From contig JAFRSL010000053.1 in assembly GCA_017427625.1 (NCBI GenBank), forward strand, positions 1 to 13,707: 13,707 nucleotides of DNA, in the 5' to 3' direction. The stretch comes from Synergistaceae bacterium. GTDB lineage: Bacteria > Synergistota > Synergistia > Synergistales > Aminobacteriaceae. Positions 1 through 6,580 of the stretch are shown one piece after another; position 1 is the first letter of the stretch; each line of letters opens with the position of its first letter. The translations under genes were made by a program, and so were the position numbers. Under the pieces are notes generated by a model. It ran no database searches. It saw only the letters and a program-made list of their open reading frames with translations, and was not told the DNA's origin.

Positions 1-1
1 A

Positions 2-217
2 TTCGTCGAGACCCCAGCGAGCGGTCAGCCAATAACAGGAACTCCTGGCGAGGACGGAATGCCACAAGTCCGCCAGAATGTAATCGAGATGTCGAACGTC
101 CAAGTCGTCGAGGAAATGGTTGAGATGATAGTGGCACAGAGGGCATACGAGGCCAACTCCAAAGGCATACAGACGGCCGATGACCTCCTGAGAATCGCGA
201 ACGGAATAAAGAGGTAG
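2..217 (+). CDS. flgG: Flagellar distal rod protein FlgG, C-terminal end (partial)
   Basis: FlgG forms the distal rod of the flagellar basal body, crossing the periplasm to the hook. Only the last 71 codons lie in the window; the frame is open from the left edge and ends in TAG. The end carries the typical rod/hook C-terminal block: [20 protein letters not shown] followed by [16 protein letters not shown]. In this family that block is the C-terminal half of the paired terminal helices that let the axial protein polymerise. A hook or proximal rod paralogue (FlgF, FlgE) is possible from so short a piece. FlgG is favoured because flgA and flgH follow directly. The reading frame is clear and the family assignment is strong. 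Confidence 0.9.
   Translation, partial: FVETPASGQPITGTPGEDGMPQVRQNVIEMSNVQVVEEMVEMIVAQRAYEANSKGIQTADDLLRIANGIKR
208..215 (+). promoter_or_regulatory. Ribosome binding site deciding the flgA start
   Basis: AAAGAGGT lies at the end of flgG, partly over its stop codon. Its distance to three candidate starts is 4 nt (TTG 220), 7 nt (ATG 223) and 10 nt (ATG 226). The ATG at 223 fits best; 226 is also possible. The TTG at 220 is the least likely. Confidence 0.55.
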
Positions 218-222
218 CATTG

Positions 223-1170
223 ATGATGAGAAATTGCAGGCAGAGGCTAATGTGGCTTCTGCTTTTTGCTATTTTGCTTGCAGTTCCGGCATATTCTGAA
301 CAATCCGTAGTCCTTGAAATCCCCGCCGTAATCTACACCAACAAGGGCACATTGAGGCTTGGAGAGATCGCAAGGATAACAGGGGGAAGCAGGAAAGTCC
401 GCGACGCAATAGCCAACATTCAGGTCTGGAATGACGGTCAGACGCTAGACCGCCGTGAAGTCATGAGGGCGATTGAAGACTCTGACGTTAGCGATGTAAG
501 GCTTGAGATACGAATGCCGTTGTCCTCACGGATTGAAACTCCAGATTATGAGGGGAACTTCACGGACACATCACCATCACCCTCACGTTCACTGAATGAC
601 TTAGTGCCAATGTTAAAGGAGATGTCAGGCTGGAAGGGAGGCATTGAGATTTCGGCAAACTCCCCAATCCCAGAAGGAAGGCTGATTGACCCAGCGAGCA
701 TAATTCCTGGAACTTCAGGCGCAACATTGAGATTTCAGGACAGCGCAGGGAGAGTGAGACCGTTGAATGTCCGTTTAACGTGGTCTCAGAACGCGCTTTT
801 CGCAACCCGTAACATCAAGAAGGGCGACAGGATTACCCCGCAGAGCGTCTACACACGCCCGATGAAGATCACGAGGCCGGGAATTTATCCCAGCGAAGTC
901 TCTGAAGTCTCAGGTTTCACATCGAACAGGAACATAAAGCAGGGTGAGCCATTGGAGTACAGGCACCTTACAAGCTCGCAGCTAATCAAGCGAGGAAGGC
1001 AGGTAAAAATCGTAGCGCGCTACAACGGAGCGAGTGCCACGACTGACGGTGTATTGATGGAGGACGGTCGTCCCGGCGAATGGGTGAAGGTTCGGAAGGC
1101 TGATGACAAGAGGGTAACGCTGAGGGCAAGAATTATTGACGAGAATACAGTAGAGGTGAGCGCAGAATGA
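223..1170 (+). CDS. flgA: Flagellar P-ring assembly chaperone FlgA
   Basis: FlgA is a periplasmic chaperone needed to assemble FlgI into the P-ring around the rod. The protein (about 315 aa) starts with a charged n-region and a hydrophobic stretch (WLLLFAILLAVPAYS) ending in an AYS-E cleavage-like site, so it should be exported by Sec. The N-terminal half is poorly conserved, as is usual for FlgA. The C-terminal part from about residue 190 is a SAF-type domain with the blocks ATRNIKKGDRIT and NRNIKQGEPL, then a beta-rich tail ending about residue 315. It starts 5 bp after flgG and its stop overlaps the flgH start by 4 bp (ATGA), indicating translational coupling. It is longer than enterobacterial FlgA (about 220 aa). 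Confident for the family, slightly unsure of the exact start. Confidence 0.9.
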   Translation: MMRNCRQRLMWLLLFAILLAVPAYSEQSVVLEIPAVIYTNKGTLRLGEIARITGGSRKVRDAIANIQVWNDGQTLDRREVMRAIEDSDVSDVRLEIRMPLSSRIETPDYEGNFTDTSPSPSRSLNDLVPMLKEMSGWKGGIEISANSPIPEGRLIDPASIIPGTSGATLRFQDSAGRVRPLNVRLTWSQNALFATRNIKKGDRITPQSVYTRPMKITRPGIYPSEVSEVSGFTSNRNIKQGEPLEYRHLTSSQLIKRGRQVKIVARYNGASATTDGVLMEDGRPGEWVKVRKADDKRVTLRARIIDENTVEVSAE

Positions 1171-1727
1171 GGAAGATATTGTGTGCAATTATGATGATGA
1201 TTTCGACGAGTGCATATGCCGGCTCATTGTGGAACGACAATACCAACTGGTTCGCGGATGCTAGGCCGGGAAAAGTCGGCGATATTGTTACGGTGCTTGT
1301 TGACGAGAGAACTGACGCGAGCGATGAGTCCGACATGTCAGTAACGAAGAACGCAAATCTCAGTGTCAATGACGGAACGGGGCTTCTCAACTTTATACGA
1401 GGGCTTACGCTTGGTGCGAATAACAGTTCAACGGGAAACGGGAGCATTGAGCGCACACATTCTGCGACGGCAACACTTGCATGTCTCGTAACGGAAGTTC
1501 TCCCAAACGGAAATCTCGTAATCGAGGGGACTAGGGATGTCAGGACGAGCGATGAGGTCTTGCAGTTGATGTTAATCGGCGTAGTGCGTCCTCAAGATGT
1601 GAACAGCGACAACCAGATTTCGAGCCGCCTTGTTGCAAACGCAGAAATCTCCGTCAAGGGCAGGGGAATAATCTCACGTACCCAGAAGCCCGGCATTATC
1701 ACGCAGATTCTTCAGACAGTATTCTAG
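1167..1727 (+). CDS. flgH: Flagellar L-ring protein FlgH, without a lipobox
   Basis: FlgH forms the L-ring, the bushing through which the rod passes the outer membrane. The 186-aa protein carries the conserved start of the mature domain (SLWNDNTNWFADARPGKVGD, about residues 20-39). It also has the central and C-terminal FlgH blocks: LPNGNLVIEGTRDV, GVVRPQDVNSDNQISS, VANAEISVKGRG. It is shorter than enterobacterial FlgH (about 230 aa) because the usual N-terminal linker is missing. The signal peptide ends ISTSAYA-G, a signal peptidase I type site, and there is no cysteine at a lipobox position; the only cysteines are near residues 6 and 107. Most described FlgH proteins are lipoproteins, so this is unusual. 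The start overlaps flgA by 4 bp. The assignment is firm. Confidence 0.93.
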   Translation: MRKILCAIMMMISTSAYAGSLWNDNTNWFADARPGKVGDIVTVLVDERTDASDESDMSVTKNANLSVNDGTGLLNFIRGLTLGANNSSTGNGSIERTHSATATLACLVTEVLPNGNLVIEGTRDVRTSDEVLQLMLIGVVRPQDVNSDNQISSRLVANAEISVKGRGIISRTQKPGIITQILQTVF

Positions 1728-1731
1728 GAGG
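1725..1731 (+). promoter_or_regulatory. Ribosome binding site of flgI overlapping the flgH stop codon
   Basis: TAGGAGG is a near-perfect Shine-Dalgarno sequence whose first three bases are the flgH stop codon. It lies 5 nt before ATG 1737 and only 2 nt before ATG 1734, so 1737 is preferred as the flgI start. A ribosome ending flgH would stop right on this site, which couples the two ring genes. Confidence 0.7.
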
Positions 1732-1736
1732 CCATG

Positions 1737-2864
1737 ATGAGAAAGTTTTTGCTTGCATTTGCGATTGTTGCAGTAATGGCTGGCGTATCATTTGGTGCAG
1801 TGAACCTTCAGGATATGGATTTTTCCCGAGTAAACCCAACAGTGAGGATCAAGGACATCACGGAAGTTGAAGGAGCGCGTGGAAACCAGCTGACAGGCGT
1901 GGGACTTGTTACAGGTCTAAACGGGACAGGCGACAATTCCCCGATGGCCGTACAGATGATGCGTAACATGATGCGTAACTTCGGAATAACCCTCGATGCC
2001 CGCTCAGTAAGAACACGTAACCTCGCTGTTGTTGCACTCACCGCAAATCTCCCGCCATATGTCAGACCAGGCCAAACTATCGACGTCAACGTCAACACGA
2101 TGGGAAACGCCTCAAACCTTCAGGGCGGAGTGCTTGTCCAGTCGCCATTACGCGCAGCAGATGGTCAAGTCTACGCAGTCGCACAAGGCCCTGTAATCGT
2201 CGGAGGAAGCTCGGCACAGGGAGCAGCTGCCTCACGAACACAGAACGTTCCGACAGCAGGAAGAGTTCCGGGCGGAGCAATCGTTGAGCGTGAAGTTCCA
2301 GCGGATTACTCGATGGGCGGACAGGTTGCGCTGTTGCTTCGTCAGCCGGATTCCACGACATCCCAGAGAATCGCCGACGCAATCAACCGAGTGTATGGAG
2401 TTGTTGCGTATGCTGTTGACGCAGGAAGGGTTGAGATTAACTTGCCGGGACAATACGTTCAAGCACCAAATGCTTTTCTTGCGAGCATGGGAGGGATTGA
2501 GATAGAGCCTGACACAACCGCTAAAGTTGCCGTGAACGAGCGCAACGGTACGATCGTGATGGGTGGGAACGTTAGAATCTCAGCGGTCGGCGTTGCACAT
2601 GGAAATCTTGTCGTTACGATCGGTGAGACTGCTAATGTTGTCCAGCCTGAGAGTCTGAGCGGAGGAGTTACGGCCTATGAGCGGAGGACGGATATAACGG
2701 CAGACGAGGACGGCGGGAGCATGATAGCAATGCCGGCGACAACTACAGTGAGGGACTTGGTGAGGGTGCTGAACTCACTAGGAGCGAGACCCAGAGACAT
2801 CATCGAGATATTGCAGGCCATAAGCAAGGCCGGAGCTTTGCACGGTGAACTGGTGGTGATGTAA
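1737..2864 (+). CDS. flgI: Flagellar P-ring protein FlgI
   Basis: FlgI builds the P-ring in the peptidoglycan layer, after export to the periplasm and with help from FlgA. The 375-aa product has normal family length and a clear Sec signal peptide (MRKFLLAFAIVAVMAGVSFG, cleavage near residue 20). Conserved blocks are RIKDITEVEGARGNQLTGVG with GLVTGLNGTGD near residues 35-65, NLAVVALTANLPPYVRPGQ with IDVNVNTMGNA near 102-132, and the closing TTVRDLVRVLNSLGARPRDI and IEILQAISKAGALHGELVV. It follows flgH by 9 bp and precedes flgJ by 1 bp. Nothing in the frame looks broken. Identification is near certain; the start could be one codon earlier. Confidence 0.96.
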   Translation: MRKFLLAFAIVAVMAGVSFGAVNLQDMDFSRVNPTVRIKDITEVEGARGNQLTGVGLVTGLNGTGDNSPMAVQMMRNMMRNFGITLDARSVRTRNLAVVALTANLPPYVRPGQTIDVNVNTMGNASNLQGGVLVQSPLRAADGQVYAVAQGPVIVGGSSAQGAAASRTQNVPTAGRVPGGAIVEREVPADYSMGGQVALLLRQPDSTTSQRIADAINRVYGVVAYAVDAGRVEINLPGQYVQAPNAFLASMGGIEIEPDTTAKVAVNERNGTIVMGGNVRISAVGVAHGNLVVTIGETANVVQPESLSGGVTAYERRTDITADEDGGSMIAMPATTTVRDLVRVLNSLGARPRDIIEILQAISKAGALHGELVVM

Positions 2865-2865
2865 C

Positions 2866-3261
2866 GTGATATACAGCATACCGACTTCAAAGATAGTGAA
2901 GACGGACATTGACCCAGAGATTCACAAGACTCCTGACGCACTGAAGCTCAAAGAATCCTGCCAGCAGTTCGAGGCAATATTGTGGACGAAGCTCTGGAAG
3001 GACATGCAGAAGACCGCGCGCTCAATAAGTGGCAGCGACAAGGGAAGGCCATATCAGCAGATGGAGGAACTTACCCTTGAGATGGCCACTGATGACCTCG
3101 TAACGAGTTCGGGAGGAGCGGGGCTGTGGAAGATGCTCTATGACTCAATGATTGGGAAACTTGCCGCAGACCAAGAAGCTGAAGCCCGAATGAAAGCCGA
3201 CCAAGAAGCCGCGAGTTTTGAGGACATTCCCGAAAGTCAGGGATTTGACGTTCAAGGCTGA
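2866..3261 (+). CDS. flgJ: Rod-binding protein, FlgJ N-terminal domain type
   Basis: The rod-binding domain of FlgJ caps the growing rod in the periplasm. The 131-aa protein has the domain signature LKESCQQFEAILWTKLWKDM (about residues 28-47) and the closing helix GGAGLWKMLYDSMIGKLA. The peptidoglycan hydrolase domain of enterobacterial FlgJ (about 313 aa) is absent. That is common outside gamma-proteobacteria, and a separate muramidase must then open the wall. The tail (about 105-131) is charged and low in complexity. The start codon is GTG, one base after the flgI stop, with only a weak GGTGGTGAT upstream, so translation probably depends on coupling to flgI. It is the last gene before a strong terminator. 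Confidence 0.88.
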   Translation: MIYSIPTSKIVKTDIDPEIHKTPDALKLKESCQQFEAILWTKLWKDMQKTARSISGSDKGRPYQQMEELTLEMATDDLVTSSGGAGLWKMLYDSMIGKLAADQEAEARMKADQEAASFEDIPESQGFDVQG

Positions 3262-3303
3262 AATTATCTCCCCTCGTTCATGAATGGCGGGGGGAATTTT
3301 TTT
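3262..3303 (+). terminator. Rho-independent terminator closing the flagellar operon
   Basis: A C-rich arm (TCTCCCC, 3267-3273) pairs with a G-rich arm (GGGGGGA, 3289-3295). The loop between them contains a small inverted repeat (CGTTCATGAATG). Seven T follow at 3297-3303. It begins right after the flgJ stop and separates the flagellar genes from the glycerate kinase. Confidence 0.85.
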
Positions 3304-3310
3304 GTCCGCG

Positions 3311-3319
3311 TGATAGAAT
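3311..3319 (+). promoter_or_regulatory. Extended -10 promoter for the glycerate kinase gene
   Basis: TGATAGAAT fits the TGnTAnnnT extended -10 pattern. It lies just after the flagellar terminator and about 50 bp before the ATG at 3369. No good -35 box is present at 17 bp, because that position falls in the terminator stem. It resembles the TGATATTAT elements at 5534-5542 and 12431-12439. A ribosome binding site AAAGGAG is at 3354-3360. Confidence 0.5.
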
Positions 3320-3368
3320 ACATGGTAACAAAACATTTCCCCAACACATACACAAAGGAGACCATCAC

Positions 3369-4622
3369 ATGTTAAAAGAAGATATGCGTGAAATCCTCAA
3401 CGATGCAATCAAAGCTGTCCTTCCCGAAAACGCCGTGAAAGAAGCCCTCAACAACCCAGCCTTCACATCGAGGCGCGGAAAAGGAAGGCTCATCGTTGCC
3501 TCAATCGGTAAGGCAGCTTGGCGAATGGCGAAGGCAGCTTCTGACATTCTAGGCTCAGGCATCACCGGCGCGGTAGTAACGAAATACGATCACTCTATGG
3601 GCGACATTACTGGGCTTGAGATTTTCGAGGCAGGACACCCAGTCCCGGACATGAACACAATCAACGGAACGAAAGCTCTCCTCGAACACGTCAAAGGTCT
3701 CAATGCTGACGACACAGTTCTCTTCCTAGTATCCGGCGGAGGTTCGGCACTTTTCGAGAATCCGGCTGAAGGTGTAACGCTTGAGGACATGCAGGACATA
3801 ACGCATCAGTTGCTCTCATGCGGTGCTGACATCGTCGAAATTAACACAATCCGCAAGCATCTTTCGAGCGTAAAGGGCGGAAGGTTTGCGGAACTTTGCG
3901 CTCCTGCCCACGTCTTCATGGTGGTACTGAGCGACGTTTTGGGCGACAGGCTCGACAGCATAGCATCAGGCCCTGCAGCTCCAGACACTTCAACGAGCGA
4001 GCAGGCTCTCGAAATCGTCAAGAAATATAGCCTCAAAGTGAAGCCCGAACTCATGGCCGTATTATCGCGTGAGACACCCAAGAAGCTCGACAACGTTACA
4101 GCAACAATCACGGGAAGCGTTACGGAACTATGCCGGGCAGTCAGTGAGCTTTCATCGAAGAAGGGCTACACTCCCCTCGTACTCACCACAACATTGACCT
4201 GTGAGGCACGAGAGGCTGGTTCATTCATGGCCGGAGTTGCGCGTGAGGTACTGACATCAGGCTCACCCGTGAAGAAACCCTGTGCAATAATCGCAGGCGG
4301 TGAGACGGTTGTGCATTTGACAGGGAAGGGATTAGGCGGAAGGAATCAGGAGCTTGCACTTTCTGCTGCTGAAGGGATTTCTGGGCTTGAGGGTGTTGTT
4401 GTAGCATCGCTAGGCTCAGACGGTACAGACGGCCCTACTGACGCTGCCGGAGGAATTGTTGACGGAAAGACGGCAAGCATTCTCCGTGAAAAAGGCATCA
4501 GTATCCCCGAAGTCCTCAGGAATAATGATGCCTATAACGCGCTCAAACAAGCCGACGCTCTCCTAATGACTGGCCCGACAGGTACGAATGTCAACGATGT
4601 CAGCGTCGTACTAATCGGCTAG
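3369..4622 (+). CDS. Glycerate 2-kinase, DUF4147/MOFRL family
   Basis: This enzyme phosphorylates D-glycerate with ATP to 2-phosphoglycerate, feeding glycerate from serine, sugar-acid or glyoxylate breakdown into lower glycolysis; it acts in the cytoplasm. The 417-aa length is normal. Seen motifs: SIGKAAWRMA (45-54, conserved Lys), AGHPVPD (88-94), LVSGGGSAL (120-128), NTIRKHLSSVKGGRFAE (159-175) and SDVLGDRLDSIASGP (188-202). The C-terminal MOFRL domain has AGGETVVHLTGKGLGGRNQE (309-328), SDGTDGPTDAAGG (350-362) and the terminal TGPTGTNVNDV (401-411). The start has a clean AAAGGAG 8 nt upstream. It is separated from the flagellar genes by a terminator and has its own promoter candidate. Its stop overlaps the convergent ROK gene by 12 bp. 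The names gckA, garK and ttuD are used for relatives, so no symbol is assigned. Confidence 0.93.
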   Translation: MLKEDMREILNDAIKAVLPENAVKEALNNPAFTSRRGKGRLIVASIGKAAWRMAKAASDILGSGITGAVVTKYDHSMGDITGLEIFEAGHPVPDMNTINGTKALLEHVKGLNADDTVLFLVSGGGSALFENPAEGVTLEDMQDITHQLLSCGADIVEINTIRKHLSSVKGGRFAELCAPAHVFMVVLSDVLGDRLDSIASGPAAPDTSTSEQALEIVKKYSLKVKPELMAVLSRETPKKLDNVTATITGSVTELCRAVSELSSKKGYTPLVLTTTLTCEAREAGSFMAGVAREVLTSGSPVKKPCAIIAGGETVVHLTGKGLGGRNQELALSAAEGISGLEGVVVASLGSDGTDGPTDAAGGIVDGKTASILREKGISIPEVLRNNDAYNALKQADALLMTGPTGTNVNDVSVVLIG

Positions 4623-5510
4623 GCTTCTTCCGGCCATAGCTGCACCGATCAACCCTGCCTTGTATCCCAATGTACAGCCAACGATGCGGGGCAGGGTAAA
4701 TCCTCCGAATACCTCGCGCTTAACTTTCTCACGCAAAGGAGCAAACAACCTCTCGCCCTGTTTCGCAATTCCACCGCCTATGCCGATGACTTCAGGCTGT
4801 AATCCGTTGATGAGGTTAGCCAGACCGCAGGCTAGATACTCGATGTATTCATCAATCAATTTCTCGGCTACTTTGTTCCCGTTTTCGGCAGCATCAAAGA
4901 CAGTACGGCCGTTCACAGAACCGTCATCCTCAGTGATTCCGTTCTCGCTCGTCGTTCTGATTAGTCCAGTTGCTGAACAGTAAGCCTCGAAGCAGCCTTT
5001 ACGTCCGCAAGTGCATTCAAGTCCGCCATGAACTATGACCATATGCCCGAACTCACAGCCCCTGAAGATTTTACCGTTGAGAACATATCCAGAGCCTACG
5101 CCAGTTCCGAGAGTGATGATCATAGCGCTCTTTGCACCCTTCGCACAACCAGCAACAACCTCGCCCAGTGCCGCAGCGTCAGCATCGTTCTCAAGAGTTA
5201 CGGGGATACCGAGAGCCTCAGACATTGCCGGAGCGATGGCAAAATCCTTCCAGCCGAGATTGTAGTTACGGATTACGATGCCTTTGTTGCTGTCGATTGA
5301 GCCGGGTGATCCCATTCCTGCTGCTGCGGGTGAGACGTTTGCCTTCGAGATTGAAGCTTTGACCGAAGCTATGATGTCCTGAAGCACGACTTCCTGAGGA
5401 CGATCTGCGCCAGTAGGAACGCTGTCCTCGCTGATAATCTGGCCAAGCTCGTCAACAATCCCCGTCTTTATGTTAGTTCCGCCGATGTCAATTCCAACGT
5501 AATATTTCAT
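4611..5510 (-). CDS. ROK-family glucokinase
   Basis: A sugar kinase of the ROK family, most likely using ATP to make glucose 6-phosphate from glucose; related hexoses are possible. From the ATG at 5510 the protein is 299 aa and starts MKYYVGIDIGGTN, the phosphate-binding DxGGT motif. Then come GMGSPG (65-70), LENDADAAALGE (106-117, with the catalytic Asp), TLGTGVGSGYVLNG (133-146), EFGH (153-156), the ROK zinc motif CTCGRKGCFEAYCS (166-179) and GIGGGIAKQG (243-252). There is no N-terminal helix-turn-helix, so it is a kinase, not a NagC/XylR-type repressor. The start is set by GGGAGG seven bases upstream; a longer frame to 5546 would add residues before this site and is unlikely. It is divergent from apbE and tail-to-tail with the glycerate kinase. 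Confidence 0.93.
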   Translation of the reverse strand: MKYYVGIDIGGTNIKTGIVDELGQIISEDSVPTGADRPQEVVLQDIIASVKASISKANVSPAAAGMGSPGSIDSNKGIVIRNYNLGWKDFAIAPAMSEALGIPVTLENDADAAALGEVVAGCAKGAKSAMIITLGTGVGSGYVLNGKIFRGCEFGHMVIVHGGLECTCGRKGCFEAYCSATGLIRTTSENGITEDDGSVNGRTVFDAAENGNKVAEKLIDEYIEYLACGLANLINGLQPEVIGIGGGIAKQGERLFAPLREKVKREVFGGFTLPRIVGCTLGYKAGLIGAAMAGRSLAD

Positions 5511-5532
5511 GATGAAGCCTCCCTTTTCTGTA

Positions 5533-5542
5533 TATAATATCA
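5533..5542. promoter_or_regulatory. Overlapping divergent -10 elements for ROK kinase and apbE
   Basis: On the + strand TATAAT (5533-5538) lies 25 bp before the apbE ATG. On the - strand the same bases read TGATATTAT (5542 to 5534), an extended -10 element about 23 bp before the ROK ATG. The two -10 boxes overlap, so polymerase should serve only one direction at a time. No convincing -35 box is seen on either side. Ribosome binding sites flank it: CCTCCC (- strand GGGAGG, 5518-5523) and AAGGAG (5551-5556). Confidence 0.6.
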
Positions 5543-5563
5543 TCACACGAAAGGAGTTTTTCC

Positions 5564-6580
5564 ATGAAACGAAAAATTATCACCGCAATGTTGCTAGTAT
5601 GTGCAGGGTTATTATCGCTCGCATTGAGAGAGCCGGAAGAATTCACGCGCTCCACAATGTCAATGAACACGATCATACGCATGACTGTCTATGACAATGA
5701 GAAAGTCCTCGATGAAGCATTCGGATTGCTCGACGACCTTGACCGAAAGCTCTCAATGTACAATCCATCGTCCGACATTTCACGCATCAATGCAAATTCC
5801 GGCCATGATGTTGACGCTCACACTCTCAACGTAGTGAAAGATGCACTGAGGCTCCACGAAATCACGGGCGGGGTATTCAACCCTCTCATCGGGGCAGTAA
5901 CGAGGCTGTGGAAAATCAATCAGGCTGACGGAAAGATGCCGTCTCCTGAAAGCCTCGACAATGCCGTGAAGCTCGCTGACATTAAGAATCTCTCAGTGTC
6001 GGGCGACAAAGTATATCTCCGTGAGAAGGGCTGTGTCTTGGACTTGGGAGGAATTGCGAAGGGCTATGCCTCAACTGCGATTTCCAAGCTCATGAAGGAT
6101 AGGGGTGTGAAGTCAGCAATAATCGACTTGGGCGGGAACGTTCACACTGTGGGGTCAAAGCCTGACGGTTCAGCGTGGAGGATTGGCGTGAGAAATCCCC
6201 TTAAGCCTATGGGTACTCCTGCGCTTATCGCTGACATTCGGGACTGCGCTGTCATAACGTCGGGGAACTACGAGCGTTTCAAGACGATTGACGGTAAGAA
6301 GTACTCGCACTTCTTCAATCCTGTTACGGGTGAGAGCGTGAACAGCGAGCTTCTTTCGGTTACTGTGATTTCGCCGGACGGTTCACTTGCTGACGGACTG
6401 GCTACAGCGTTCATGATTACGGGTGTCGACAAGGCTCTGGAAATTCTTGGGAACATGGCCGAGCCTCCGGGCGTAATATTCATCACACAGGAAGGCATAA
6501 TAGCGACCGAAAACCTCCGTCCAGTAATCACTAAATCCTTAATCCCGGTAACTTTCGCTTCAGGTTGGAAAGCTCCATAA
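5564..6580 (+). CDS. apbE: FAD:protein FMN transferase (ApbE family)
   Basis: ApbE attaches FMN from FAD covalently to Thr/Ser of periplasmic redox subunits such as RnfG/RnfD or NqrB/NqrC, so it supports ion-pumping electron transport complexes. The 338-aa protein has a short hydrophobic N-terminus (about 5-21) for export. Family motifs follow: LDRKLSMYNPSSDIS (59-73), GVFNPLIGAVTRLW (103-116), LDLGGIAKGYA (159-169), DLGGNV (188-193), TSGNYERF (232-239), SHFFNPVTG (248-256) and the Mg-binding SLADGLATAF (274-283). The Cys at 13 follows LLV, a poor lipobox, so lipidation is uncertain. No flavinylated partner gene lies in this window. Start: AAGGAG 7 nt upstream. The last 16 residues are encoded in the 50-bp overlap with dnaG on the other strand. 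Confidence 0.93.
   Translation: MKRKIITAMLLVCAGLLSLALREPEEFTRSTMSMNTIIRMTVYDNEKVLDEAFGLLDDLDRKLSMYNPSSDISRINANSGHDVDAHTLNVVKDALRLHEITGGVFNPLIGAVTRLWKINQADGKMPSPESLDNAVKLADIKNLSVSGDKVYLREKGCVLDLGGIAKGYASTAISKLMKDRGVKSAIIDLGGNVHTVGSKPDGSAWRIGVRNPLKPMGTPALIADIRDCAVITSGNYERFKTIDGKKYSHFFNPVTGESVNSELLSVTVISPDGSLADGLATAFMITGVDKALEILGNMAEPPGVIFITQEGIIATENLRPVITKSLIPVTFASGWKAP

Noticed and set aside
220..222. TTG codon in frame as start of flgA
   Set aside because: Two ATG codons follow at once (223, 226) and have better spacing from AAAGAGGT.
2092..2382. Open frame on the - strand inside flgI
   Set aside because: It lies wholly within a well-conserved FlgI, has an Arg/Leu-rich shadow composition and no ribosome site.
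2866..3261. FlgJ cut short by mutation, having lost its muramidase domain
   Set aside because: Single-domain rod-binding FlgJ is common, and a proper terminator follows the stop at once, so this is the natural end.
4660..5300. Several + strand frames antisense to the ROK kinase
   Set aside because: Three overlapping frames over a gene with complete ROK motifs; none has a family signature or a ribosome site.
5511..5546. Longer N-terminus for the ROK kinase starting at 5546
   Set aside because: The extra residues are not family-like and the frame would run through the GGGAGG ribosome site and the predicted -10 box.
5564..5640. ApbE as a lipoprotein (Cys13)
   Set aside because: Val precedes the Cys and the hydrophobic stretch before it is very short, so the lipobox is weak; left open in the annotation.
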